Positions 11,285 through 23,535 of a stretch of DNA of 57,669 nt are shown piece after piece; within the stretch, counting starts at the first letter, position 1; every line of letters starts with the position of its first letter. The notes below the pieces were generated by a model. That model did not search any database. It was given only the letters and a program-made list of their open reading frames with translations, and had not been told where the DNA came from. The stretch is from NCBI GenBank assembly GCA_025769875.1, contig JAGFNK010000336.1, forward strand, positions 1 to 57,669. The letters are read 5' to 3'. This DNA is from Russula earlei. Its lineage: Eukaryota; Basidiomycota; Agaricomycetes; Russulales; Russulaceae. The translations under genes and the position numbers were made by a program.

Positions 11285-12393
11285 GTCGAGAGACTAATCG
11301 ATTTCCGCGTGAACGAGAAAGAGTTCAAATGGGCACTGTTCTACCCTCCCCGATGACATTACGGTTGATACTGACATGCACTATCAGTGAGGATCGCATC
11401 CGTAAAGGCGCGGAGAAGCTTGCTCAATCACTGAACGCGAAGCAGCAGGGCTGGTTGGACGGCTTCTTCACCTCCACACCAAAGGCGTCTGTCCCGACAA
11501 AGGGAAAGGAAAGGAAGACAAGGGTAAGGGTACGTAGATCTGTGCCCTGACCGTCCCATCCTGATTGCCAAATACCTACATCCAATTTGCTCAACGAAGA
11601 TAGGAGATGTAGAAGTGAAGAGCGGTAAAAAGTCAAAAAGCAAATGATCTATGTTTGGTTCTACATGGGACATTGCATTTTCACTTGTATCTGTACTACG
11701 ACGCGCCAGAGTAATTCGATTGTTATGATGCTCACGAATTACTTGCCGACGCTGTACAGGAAAGCGATCGCATAATTAGTTGATGATATGTTGGAAGTGA
11801 ATGACCTATACCTGCCACTACAGGGGCTCGTCCCTTTTGGAGCAATGCTCCAACAACAGTTGCGCAATTTCGTGATGTCCCTTCGTTGTAGCGAGCTGGA
11901 GTGCGTTGCCCCCGCTCTGGGGGCGCACGTCCGCTCCATTGTCAACTAGTAGTCGCACCAAATCAAGATGTCCCTCGAAGGCAGCAGCAGACAAAGCAGT
12001 GTAGCCAGGATCAACTGCGTTCACATCCGCTCCGTTCTTCAAGAGCAACCGTGCGATCTCGAGATGTCCCTCGATCGACGCAATGCCTAAGGGGACCTGC
12101 TTGTTCACACCCCTAGCATTGGCATCGGCTTTGTGCCGCAGGAGTAGATCCACAATTTTCACATTTCCCCGGAAGGATGCATCATGCAATGCAGTCCCGA
12201 GAGCAAAGTACCTCCGGTCCTCCACGTTGGCACCATGCTCTAGCAGCAGCTGCATACCTTTCACATGATTGCCGTGATATGCCGCTGACAGGGGACTTCT
12301 GCTGCCCAGGGTTGTACCATTCGTGTCGGCTCCGTGATCGAGTAACACGAGTGCAGCGTCAACGTGTCCCCTGTACAACGCTGCTCCCAACGG
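11285..12393. repeat. Right arm of inverted duplication
   Basis: Plus-strand partner of 7780-8925. It contains a truncated FEN1 3' end facing the ankyrin tail of the intact STAND gene. The arms enclose about 2.4 kb, including most of FEN1. Here the STAND side is the intact copy. In the left arm the FEN1 side is intact. Confidence 0.85.
11296..11647 (+). pseudogene. FEN1 3'-terminal fragment
   Basis: The fragment reads [20 protein letters not shown], the PCNA box [11 protein letters not shown], and a terminal exon after an AAG acceptor near 11600 that ends VEVKSGKKSKSK. It corresponds to the last three FEN1 exons, with their introns in the same places. The exon upstream (near 11300) is already divergent, and no N- or I-region follows on that side, so no nuclease can be made. 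The tail keeps its reading frame and its lysine-rich end, which suggests a fairly recent duplication. Confidence 0.85.
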
Positions 12394-15300
12394 AGTCGCC
12401 CACCGGCTGTTTCTAGAGTACGCATTGACATCCTCGCCGTGTGTGATGATCAGGTGCTCTGCCAGCTCACTGAATCCACAAAGCGCCGCAAAGTACAAAG
12501 GTGTTACATCAGGCAGCGACGGTTTTTCCGACAGGGTGTCCATGGATCTTGCACCCCACTCCACATTATGTGTCCAGATCCACGCTCGAAAGTGTGGCAT
12601 ACGAGGATTGAATAGATCTTCCATGGCATCTTGAAATTGCGAAGCAACGTTCTCGAACTTGGCATGATCAACCCAATATTCGGCAGCATAGAAGACCAGA
12701 GGAAATGTCGCCAGCTCATTCTTGTCCACCTTCTCGTCCAACTGTAGCAACACAGTTATGCAGGCCCGCGCAAGAGTAGTGTGCGCTGGTTCTAGGGGAA
12801 TGTGGAAATCGCGGATGCCTCCGACCTCTGATCTTTGAAGGCGATCCGAAGTCAAGAACTCTTTGACCGAGAAGTGCGAAAATTGTACGATTTTTGAATC
12901 CTTGTCATCGATGACGGAGATCAGTGTGGAACATGCAGAGAGTAAAGCGTCTTCTGGATCTTCTGGTCGCCAACCCTTCATCAGATTAGGAGCTTCACGT
13001 GGGTCAAACGTGATCGCGAATACTTCCCCGAGTTCTTCGACACGGAGCGGCCTGATAGCTGCGACCATACACTGAAACAGGCGATGTGCATGACGCTGTT
13101 TCTCTCTGGGGATGCCTTGCAAAATCCGTTCGTATGTATCATCCAGAGTGATCGGCAACTCATTCAGAGCTTTGAGAATACTTGATGGCATGCATCGACG
13201 TAACGTGTCCAACTGACAATATGCCCATCGAAACCTGTCCAAGAAATGAATAACAGTCACAGGATGCAAAAAATGGCATGTCTCACATCCCACCCACTCG
13301 TTCTAAGAGCATGCTGATAACAAGCTTCTTATCCTCTGCTCGCCATCTCCGCATTGATTTATCGTTTTGAACGAAAAAGCGGACATAGCTATCGATATCT
13401 TCCTTTTGACCATCTTCTTCATGAAGAGACACCCGACAAGACAATGATGTCAACGGGTTAAGGATAGCTTGTATGTCTTGTTCAGGGCGACTCGTAATAC
13501 AGATGAACAGATTGGAAAGGTTGGACAAGACAAGATCCTCGAGAAAGTTCAAAACCTTTTCGCGGGCGGATGGAGTGCCAGTGTTATTTGGAGATTCATC
13601 AAGAGCATCGATGACGATATAGACGGGTAATTGTCCTGGTAGGTCGAGCATGGTTGTGAGACATCGTATGAGTGCCGCATCAGTAGGGTATTCCGAGCCA
13701 TCTTTGAACTTGGCGTAAAACCGGGAAGAGATATGCCAGCAACTATCAGTACCATCACAGAGTTGTATGAGAAGGGAGGTGAGTAATCCGCGGAGGTCCC
13801 GTTTAGCAGCATCTTTAAAGTCAAAGTAATAATATGCGACTAAGAATGAATTGGATTCCCGCATATTCTTGATGTGCTCAATGATCGAAGAACTTATCGA
13901 GCCATAAGTTTCTTATTGACGAGACAGTTGTGAAATACGTACGAAATGATGGTCTTCCCTGAACCAGCTGAGGTGTGCAAGAAGAGGGTTAAAGTGATGA
14001 AAGATTGATTCAACTGGAGAAACGAACGATTGCCACGGATCCACAACAAGGAACCACTATTCTTCCATTGATGGAATGTGTTACCTTCGATAAACCATTT
14101 TGCAGTTCCACTGTGGTGGGTGTCACATGCAGTATGATGATTGATAGAAGGATTAGGAGGAGTTAGCCATGTTCTTAGTTTCTCTCGCAGTTGATCCCCT
14201 TTGAGCGTATTTCAGTTATGATTATGGCAGCATCAGGGAATGACGAACGTTGTTGACTATCGATGGCTGTTTTGGATATGACAAGAAAATGTCAGTATGT
14301 GTATGAACTGAACTGTGAAAGAGAATTGCGCACCGTTCTTGATTATCTTGACATTACGGTCCACAGCTTGTGTGTCCTCTTTGAGGACCGTCACATCTTC
14401 GCGGACATCGTGCGTAAGCTGCGTAGTTGTCGTCACGCTCTCGTGTAGATGGAGTGTGGCCTCCTTTGTTGCATTTACTACGTCGCCGACATCGCCGACG
14501 GCCTCCTTGATTGCGATTACATTACCATCGACACCATCGACAACCTCCCTGACCGCGGTCATGTTATGGTCAACATGGTGTGCCATCTCCAAGATTCTCG
14601 CGGCGGTCATTAGACACTCTTCCTTCGTGAGCATGTCCAATCGAGCAAAGGCGTCTTCCACCTCTGTCTTTCCTATCAGCCTCTTCAAAAACCTTTCTGT
14701 GCCATCGTCAGCCAAGGGCAAGTGAGGGTATATATATTCAACGAAAACACTCGCTGATTCGCCTCTCCTTCATTGCCTTGGTAGATAACGCAAGAATAAC
14801 GAGAACCTCGGCAAAGATGTTTCCAAGTAACTCCGTCATCGCTGGGGTAGGTTGAACTGTTGTATAGTGATTGAGACGTTGTAGGAAAAGTTGTATGCGC
14901 TCGAACATGTTCGCAAGAATATGGTAACTAGAGATGACATCGTTCACCGCCTGAACGGAACGTCAACCGAGTGTAGGCCAAGTAATATGAGCATATGATA
15001 TAGTCACCCCGAGCAGAACGCCAATACCAGTAAAGATTGTCTTTGCTGGCGAGAATGGCTAAGAAGCAGATGTCACAGCACTGTGATTGAGATACACTAC
15101 TACGGGCTTACCAGACCGACACCTTCACCGAGGGTTGCCGAAAACGTGAAAAGTATAGTTGACGATGGGAGTCAAAAACGCGGTCAATTTGTCATCACCC
15201 TCTCGAAATCTATCGAAGATCTGGGCTTGCTTGCGAAGTACATTCAAGACGGATTCAGGAGAGTCGCAACTCTCGAGCGCGATGGCAAATGGATGCGTTT

Positions 15301-15409
15301 CTAGATCTTGTCGAGTGAGGGTCTCGTACTGGTGAGATGCTGCGGCAAAGATGGCAGTAAGGTTGGGTGCAGACGGCTCGGTCGTCGTGGTCTGTATGAT
15401 CGTGGACAT
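11818..15409 (-). CDS. STAND receptor: Goodbye-NACHT-ankyrin protein
   Basis: Fungal NLR-like signalling ATPase. The start at 15409 opens an N-terminal domain (HPFAIALESCDSPESVLNVL, then FSATLGEGVGL, FSPAKTIFTGIGVLLG and the FERIQLFLQRL helix) that matches the fungal Goodbye domain. A linker with HVDHNM and VDGVDGNV follows. The NACHT domain has HHSGTAKWFIEG, Walker A GNPGSGKT (near 13980), Walker B YIVIDALDE (13610) and ITSRPE, then FSHFSVKEFLTSD. About seven ankyrin units occupy the last 200 residues, to the stop at 11818. Main exons: 15409-15112, 15058-15008, ~14950-14750, ~14700-14330, ~14200-13990, and exons from ~13980 to the end, with an intron near 13280. One A must be skipped in the A4 run at 15149-15152. 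Family members are linked to non-self recognition; the ligand is unknown. Confidence 0.85.
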
Positions 15410-17870
15410 AGAGATAACGGCAATGCCGGTGTGAATTCGTTAGGTATAGGGAATCGTGCGTGACTTGAGGTCGTGGGTGAAGGGAGTCGCAGTCGACATC
15501 GCTGCCTGTTCGCCATTACGGGCCGGCCGTCTTGGCCTTGACCTGTCCAACCGCGCGATCTGTCGACGTCAATCACATTTTGCTCCGATCCAAGTTGCCA
15601 GAAAAACGTTCTCTGTCGGTTGAACGTTTGAAGCACTCCCGTCTTTCTCCATGCATTTGCGGCGGTGCTGGACTGCATGTACCCGCGACTAACAGCCGCT
15701 GCTGTCCAACATGCTTTTTGAGGCGCCGTACGCCCCAACACCTGGCACGACGGTAACGCGGAAGCATCTTGCTCAGTCACTTCCCCGCTATCTGACTTAT
15801 CGACTGTAAGCTCTCGGGCAGCTGATTCGACTGCCTGGGCAACCGTTCCTGTAGCGGAGTTAGCCCCCTTGCGCGACGACCACCTGGACAGTGGCGGCGG
15901 GGCCTAGCTTCACAGCACCCGTCGCATCAGCTGCGTTAAGATATAGTGCAGGCGCATGCACGTGTCTCTGACTTCGTGGTGCTACGTACCAGTAGTATGG
16001 AAACGGAGAATCCTTGTGAAATGGGTGTCCGAGCATGCCCGATGGTGACACACCACGCGGCATTGGGAATTCGAGACGACGGAGAGGCAGGTGTTCGTGC
16101 GACTTTGGTAAGAACGTTGTCCCGAGCCAGGCACACGCCAGTGGGAGCGCCCTCCCTCCGAAGGGATGGTACGGCTTACAGGGACAATGTTGAAAGAACG
16201 AAGTAAGTACGTACCGTAAGACCTTTGAATGTCCCTTGGATCGCTCCGTGCATATCCCTTCTCAGAAGAGCAAGACGCCTGCGAACGTACTTAACCGTCG
16301 GGAACACACGAAGACGGCGATCAACCTCTTCGGATCTGCGTCCGTGTATCACCTCCGCCACCGCCACCACCCACGCACCACAACGACACCTTTCGGCGCC
16401 CGAGGCTCGGGCCTGAGCGCATTTGTCGAACGCGACCGACGCAATCGCGACGAGACTTCCTTGGATTCAAAAAATACAAGCAAAAAGCACGGCGAACGCA
16501 GGACGGTGCCAGTATCGCCAGTACAACGTTGACATGCTTATCCTTCTTCTGCTGCGCGAGTTTGCGCAGCACTTCCTGACGTCATGATGCGACAGAACGG
16601 CCAATTTCATCTGGGGCCTCAAGCTCACATGGGTCGGTCCTCGGCGTCCGAGTCGGGGACGGCGGACGGGCGGACACGCCACCGCGCCAGCACGCCCAGG
16701 CTACTACTGTAATATCCTGTCATCGGACTCGGATTGGATACAGCATCACACAGTATGCGTCAGCGTCGTCTGCGTCTGAATCATCGCCGTGATGGCGTGG
16801 ACCACTGGCAGCCACCGTCCGTACACCGGGCACGAAAACCCCCACCCCGCTGACCCAGGACTGATGCGATGCCCCGTACGGTACGGTACCGGACTGTACC
16901 ACTGCGCCGCGAAAAGTCGCACCCAAGCCCAGTCCGACTTTGTTTCAGCTGATGCGCGAACCGCGCGCATCATATGTATGAAGAAGCCAGCGTCTCCCAG
17001 GCTGCCATCACGTCACACGTCATGGGCCATGGCCGCCGAATTCTCCCCGCACTTCCTTTCAAGTCCTCGGGTGTGCTCGTGTGCTCGTTCGGATCCGTGG
17101 AAAACTTATTAGCCTGGTATCGAAGGGCCTCCGTGGGCAAATTCGGCGTTACGTTGATCTCTCAAGAACACGAGACACATCATGTGCTCTAGACTCGCCA
17201 AATCTCTTTCACAGTAACTGGAATGACCTTCACTTACGAGCACCCTTCCGATTCCCCGCGTCGGGCGCCGTGAAGACTTTCTCATGGGCCTAACGTGGCG
17301 CTACTCCATGTGGAGTGGTCCCCAAGTTCGAGCGCCGTATCAGTTCACAGGAGTCGATGCATCCGAGGTACAGATAACCAGTTACATCTGTGTTATTACA
17401 CTGGGATCGGCGAAGGGCCTGCCGCTGAGCGCGTAAGGTAGGGAAAGGACAAGTAAAAGTGTCACGAGATTGTGGGTAGGCAAATATAACATGCGTCAAT
17501 ATCTATCATCGCTGTGTAAGTCAACCTGTCAGCGTGGGCCAGGATTAGATGTAAACGAGTGTGATGAGTCTGCAGGTCTCCCAGGGAGCATTGGAATGTG
17601 TGGTACACTACATGAGGATTCAGGAACGAGAAATAGAGATGCGACGAGGATCACGGTCAGCACACGTACACAACTATAATACAAGCCGCACATCACAGCG
17701 GAATCAAAGAACGTCGGAGGCAGGTGGCATTCTACCAATCTCGGGTATACTGGGGGATCTGAATGACCGCCAAAGTAAGCCAAGGGGAGGGCGGAGATGC
17801 TCATACTGCCAAATAGTCTACCTTGTCAGAGTCAGGGGCGACTGACACTTTTTGCTGATTCTCGTGGTCC
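15410..17870. other. 2.5 kb with no supported gene
   Basis: Open stretches on both strands are short, mutually overlapping and lack family motifs or convincing splice chains. The segment contains the upstream region of the STAND gene and the 3' flank of the DUF6534 gene. I see no repeat, RNA gene or transposase signature. Confidence 0.4.
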
Positions 17871-19836
17871 TCAAACTGGACCTCTCTCTGCGGGAGGTGC
17901 GAGAGTGGGACCCGAGAATGGGCCCGAGAGTGGGCCCGGGAGAGTGTGGGCGACCATGACGAATGTTGGTATAGTTGCCTCCTCGCGATCAGTCCCTCTC
18001 CCGTGAGTGAACCGTCTCGAGTTAAGCCTAAGATCTAATTCAGTAAAGGTATTATCCGCTCAGGTGGGAAAACATACGTCGCGAGACACGAGTTGGCGTA
18101 CACTGGCCATAAATCGATTAGCTGAGCCCTGTCAATAGAGAGAAGGACATACGTTTGCTTAGAACGAAGTAGAGCGCGATGAAGATAAGATTAGTTGGCA
18201 TCAAGTTATACTAGAAGATAATGAATATTTTCCAAGCCAATAGCTTGGGAACACAGCCTACCGACGCCAGTACTGCAGCACTGAAGACGCTGTCGAAAAT
18301 CTATTCAGAACCAGCATGACCACATTGTCAGCATGGTGGTTACCTTATAACCACGCCCGTGTTGACGGAGTAGATAATAAGACGGTTGATCAACGTGTCA
18401 GATCTTCGGAATCATGATTAGACCTTCAAATAAATATGAGGGTCCACGCACGTACTTCTTGTATCCGGTCCTCATTTTGTGAAGAAATAAGGAGAGGGAC
18501 GCAGCGGTGAACAAATCTGTTATGACGCCGAGGGATAAGGCAGCGGTGCCGAGTGACTACGAGTTACTATTAAGACATGTGGGATTGAAGAAATGAAATC
18601 GAATGCGTACCTCGATCTCGTATAACTGGCCCATTTGGAGATGGAAGCTGGCAGGAAGCAAAACGTTACCTCCAGGCATGATTATCCAGATGAGTTTACC
18701 TTACGTTCTGCTGATGTAGACTGTTGTGAAGGGACTAGTTAGCCGAACTCATGCTGTCATAAAGCACGTCCGTACCAATAGCAGTGACTTCAGAAAGGAC
18801 GAGACCGTGAGTAAGGATGACAGAATTTTCGCCTATGAACCGAGCACATACCGAACTGGGCAAGAGCCAAGCCCATCTATACATTGGGCGTCAACGAATA
18901 CCTCCGGAGAGAAGAGAGAAGAACGCCGCACAATGAGTCCCGTAACCAAAAAGTTCCGCTGAGAGACTAGAAGATACGTCTGAGAAAATCATTCCTACAT
19001 AGGTGATAACAGCCCTCACATTTCCAAACACGCATTCCAAAGCATCTAAAGGACAAACGTCAGCACCACTCCAAGGGCGGCAAGGGAAAAAATGACGTAC
19101 ATCTTTACGATAAATCCAGCGATAGCCTAGGAGACAAAGAATCGTCATTCATACCATCTGTGTGACTAAAGAGTTAAACCCAGAAGACGTACGCCCACTA
19201 GAGTTTGGATCTGTTTTTGGTTTCAGGGCGATCGGGTCATGAAATGGAACCTTGGATAACTGCTCACGCAAAGAGTCCTGGGAGGAGGTTGAGTCAGACG
19301 GGCGCTTATATGGTACACATGGGCGGTGATCGGCGACTTACCACACTGGAGGGTCGAGAAATACGAGGAGGCTCCCGGAGTTTCTGCAAGACGGAGGAAT
19401 TAAATCAGACGCACAAGGAAGAATCCATGGGAGGCTCACTGAACGACATAGAACCAGATGACATGACCGACGAACGCCTGATGGACTGCTTCCAGAACCC
19501 TGATTCATGCTGAGCACTAGACGGCGGTGGAAACGAGGGGGAACGCTACCAAAGTGTGAGGACCTACGCACACCCGGGTGTCAGCCAGCCCACAAGACGA
19601 AACGGCATTCGTTATCTACGCACCAAAAGCTTATATGAAATGCTGTCATTTGGGTATTGCAGACAGTATGTCCAGACCTGAATGCAAAGCATCCCGAAGA
19701 AGCTGTCGTACGTGCGAGGTGAGGACCAGACGCACGATCACGGGATGCTGTGGACATACAGTGAGGACACGCCCCATCCTAGGATCAAAGCTCCGATCGT
19801 GTTGGCCATTGTGGGTGGTATCGATCCCAGACTCAT
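17871..19836 (-). CDS. DUF6534-family multi-pass membrane protein
   Basis: Many small exons. The start at 19836 (MSLGSIPPTMANTIGALILG) leads into TM1 (WGVSSLFFGMLCIQVWTY) and CLQYPNDSISYKLLV, then RVLEAVHQAFVGHVIW, SLLVFLDPPVW, AIAGFIVKICFGMRVWK, SQRNFLVTGLIV and ITDLFTAASLSLFLHKMRTG. The hallmark KSDTLINRLIIYSVNTGV follows, then NLMPTNLIFIALYFVLSK and VYANSCLATLNSRR. This order of helices and the LINRLIIYSVNTG motif match the basidiomycete DUF6534 family. The C-terminal tail is hydrophilic with a GPLSGPFSGP stretch and ends at 17871. Function is unknown. A few inner splice sites, for example after NTGV, have alternative readings. Confidence 0.78.
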
Positions 19837-20199
19837 GGTTCAAAGCGCGACGGGGGACGAGGAAGTACTGGAGTATGTGCCAGGGAGCACTGAAAAGAGG
19901 GAATACGAGGAAGAAAAATGCGCCGCGGCAAGCAAGACTGAATGCAATCATACCCCATGCTATATGTCCCTTTTATTTCCGGGGTGTCGAAAGAGGGAAG
20001 CGACCGGTGCACATGGGAAGGGGAAGGAAGGGATGGAAGGATTGCTTACGCTTGCCCCTGGAACCCGGATCTCAGATCGCAGGCTATAAGAGAAGAAAAA
20101 TTCGATTTAAAATAACGATCGGCTCTTGCCAACGGAACAAGCCTGCATAGTCATAAGGTTATAAGGCCTTACACTGTGGGAAAGTCAGCCACCTCGTCT
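19837..20199. other. Intergenic, DUF6534 upstream / YEATS gene downstream
   Basis: About 360 bases separate two genes read in the same direction. It should hold the DUF6534 promoter. No clear TATA box or other element was found. Confidence 0.4.
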
Positions 20200-23100
20200 T
20201 CAACTTGCGTCCATCCCTCCATCAGACGCACAATGAAACAACGAACGTGTGAGAGAGGCCAAATCTTCGCACGAAGTACTCGCGTCAGTGGTAGGCAACC
20301 GAAAATCCCCTGATGGGCTGTGCACGAGGGTTGACACAGCAAGAGCGAGTGGCGGGAGTGGGATATCTGCAAGGTCTCCACGTGTCAGGAACGAACCAGC
20401 CACGCCACGAGAGACGTGGCCTGGGCTGAGGACAGCCCGCGGACCACCCTTTGCCCGTGCGCAGTCACTAGCGAAGGCAATGACCGCTGAATTTACCAGA
20501 CGTCGCGCGAATCCGCGTACCGCGAGCGCGAGCATTGCCGATGAGGCTAACGATATCGATAAGGCCTCGGAGCTGGTGGCAAGATCAGACCGGGGGACGA
20601 TTTCGGACCCGTCTACCATCGTGGTAACGGCGGTGCTATTGGGGCACGGGACCCCGGCACTGGCAATGGAAGTATTCTGCAACTTTGGGAAACAACTCAA
20701 CTCGAGTGGAGCAATGATGCATCGGACGGCAAAAATCAGAGACGGATCGGTTGTTGACAGAATTTCTCGAATAGACCAGCGGCAAGACGCTTTCTCGACT
20801 AGGAGAGAGTTGACGGGATCGATCGGGTGACGGTGTGATTGCGCTCGGGCGATAGGCCCCATATCCAAAAGTGGAAGGCGAGACATGCGACAAGGGCGAC
20901 CACAAGAGCCACCGCTGGACTCTTCCCACGAGTTGTCTTGTGCTGAGAGATGTCCCACGGATTCGAAGCCACAAGCCGCGCAAAACGTATCGACTGCTGA
21001 TGATATGATTCCTTCGAACGTTCTCTTCCCAGGTCGCGTGTTGGCCGGGGCAGATCGAGGTACAGTTTGACGCAGAGATAATCCTGTGTCTGCAAGCCAA
21101 GAAAAAATGTCCCCGGTGGTAAGATAGGGATAATCGTCCCCCGGCGCCTTTTCCTCCCGGAGTTTCTCATAAGCCTCACGGAGGGCACGTGCCCGTGCCC
21201 ACTATGGCTATGTTCAGACGTTGTGAATATTGACAATTAACACCCACCTCAATGGCTTTTCTCCGACCCGGAACAAGGGCACGGAAGTGCGCGGGTGAGG
21301 ACACTCGCTTATACGGGAAAAAGGTTGCATTCTTGATGTCTGCCGTCAAAATTCTAGCGAAGAGACTACAACAAGATGCACTTTCCAAACCTCGTAATAT
21401 CAACGGAAACTTCGGAACAAGTGATCTGAGGAGAATAACATATGCTGTGAAAGAAAAACAAACACAAGATTGAATAAGCGACGATCAATGAGGCCAGAAT
21501 TAAATGACTCCAACTCCAGTACCCACCGGGGAGTTCTAGCACCGGATCTGCTTTGATGATGCGCGGGGCCTCACAGTACAGATTCCAAGGATCCGAGCCT
21601 TGCGTAGGTTCAGCTACTGGGCGAAACACTGTATGACGATCCAGTTCAATATCCAGAACCTGTTCATCACCGAGCGCAGGCACTCCAGCACGGAGCATAT
21701 CGAGCTACGAGCGTCTGACATCAGTACGTAAACTAAACGGACGGACCAATGCGCACCTCCACCCAATGATCGACTTCAAGAGGAGGGTTTAATGATCCGC
21801 TCGTCCATTCGAACCGAAGTCGCGCGAGGAACGGGTGGGCGGTAGTTCCGCCCACAAAAAATGGAGGATTTGACATTTCCAGGGGAGCATCGAGCGGGGA
21901 AGTACCTGGAGACAAGTTTGTGACAGCTACACGCATTAGAATGGAGCTGATCGGCAAACTCTACAAGCATAGTTCAGCGCCCCGCATAACCTACACACGA
22001 CAGCGACGCACATATGTTGGCGCCCCGACACACAACCACCACTGATGCGTGTGATCAGGTGAGGTGGCCGAGCGTCGATCTATTGAATCCAGGTCAAAGA
22101 TAGGAAAGGATGGTGTTGCTACGACGATACCCACCAACAGGAATCCACAGGCTACGATCAGATATGGTGACACGTGCGACAATGTGGAAGCGTGTGCCTT
22201 GCGGCACAGGAGTTACGCTAGGGAGTTGTTGGATTATTGGAGTTTCAGCGGGGTTGGCAACGTCTAATGTGGGTCGGGCACGACTGCGATGCATAAACGG
22301 CTTGTTCCATCGCCGCCTGATCACCGCAAGTCCACCACCATCAATATCAACAGGGATATTCTCGTCATGTACCGTTATACCACGACGTTTAGGTGCGCGC
22401 CCGAGGAATGGCGCGAGCGCTGGCGTTTCGGCGTGGTGACCAAGAGTTCGGGAGAGATGCGTACTAGAAAGAGAAGGTGCAGGTGCTGCAGCCTGCGGAG
22501 TCTCTGGTTCCAGTTCTGAGACATTATCCTCCTCTTGAGCATCACTTGGTTGTGCTGGCGACGTGCGACTTGCTGACGCGAGCTCCAACGAACTGCAGGA
22601 GCTGCCAACTGCGATTTCAAACAGCCTTCGCAAACTCGGCAAGCCGCCATGTCTAAGTTCGCTCCCATTCTCGATGACCCAAGCCTCTTCTTCCATCGAT
22701 ACTTGAACCGCGCAGCCACGAATACACTCGTCATGGCTACCAAACTCACGCCCGTGTTGTATACGGCAGTGATTTAAGAGACTCTGAACTCGCGGGAAGT
22801 CCCCACGGGAGCAATCGGGACACAAGAGTCGCGCGATGGCACTGGTGGGGCCATCACGAAAGTAAAGAAATTTCGGTGGGGTGCGGATGGTAGATGGCGA
22901 TCGTCTGAGGCGCGTGTGACGGGTGTGGGAACGAGCATAGAGGTTCGTGGAGGGAGTCACGGACGGCGCAGGAGTGACATCAAGAGTCGGGGGAACACGA
23001 AAGCGAGCTTCGCGGGACAAGAGAGGGAGAAATGGTGCTTCTGCGATGGTGAGGGCGTCGGCAGCAGCGAGTTGAAACGCGCTGGCACTGGTAATGTCGG

Positions 23101-23349
23101 CCTTAGTCCCGGGTCCTGGGGTGTGAGAGGGATGAAGGGTATTGTCTGTCTCTGGAAGATGGACACACCCTGCGTCTCAGCCACAGCGCCGAGAGATGAT
23201 TGCAAACGGGTTGCCCAGGCAATGCGTGACTCGACGGTTTCTTGCAATCTCTCCCGAACGTGAATCTCCGTGTCGAGCTCTTCGAGGATCAGTTGTCGTG
23301 GAGCAGCATACCCTGATAGTTGTGGGATATCATCATCTCTTTGCTTCAT
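20200..23349 (-). CDS. YEATS-domain protein, YEATS2-like (C2H2 finger + histone-fold-like tail)
   Basis: Chromatin reader candidate. The N-terminus (MKQRDDDIPQ) is helical and is followed by LLCPDCSRGDFPRVQSLLNH, with the paired Cys and His of a C2H2 finger, then a Ser/Pro-rich linker. The YEATS fold starts at RFHIVARVTISDRSLWIP and continues THQWWLCVGAPTY, SSILMRVAVTNLSP, NPPFFVGGTTAHPFLARLRF, then VPALGDEQVLDIELDRHT. A conserved tail reads VSSPAHFRALVPGRRKAIEW and YPYLTTGDIFSWL. Near the C-terminus SSAMLALAVRGFARRLVNSA and LSPGHVSRGV resemble a histone-fold helix pair; human YEATS2 uses such a fold inside the ATAC acetyltransferase complex. The junction between the first two coding exons (23.1-23.25 kb) is not resolved. 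It is divergent from the GH35 gene, 186 bases away. Confidence 0.78.
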
Positions 23350-23535
23350 GGGTGTAGTGCAGTACTCTTCCAACTCTTTCACTTCTTTGGTATAAACGAG
23401 GCGTCGAGGAGTTGGAGAGTAATGTGAGGGCTAAAAGCCAAACGTAATTGAGGGCAGTTGACCGGGCAGCCACGTGACAAATCAAAGGGCACCGAACCCG
23501 ATATCATCCAGCCCTCGTCTCGCCGCAACGACGAG

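Noticed and set aside
11296..11647. A second FEN1 gene
   Set aside because: Only the last three exons exist. The N- and I-nuclease regions are absent, and the next sequence belongs to the STAND gene.
20249..20830. Plus-strand open reading frame of 193 codons
   Set aside because: It overlaps the YEATS gene tail, where the minus strand continues a conserved protein. The plus-strand reading has no motif.
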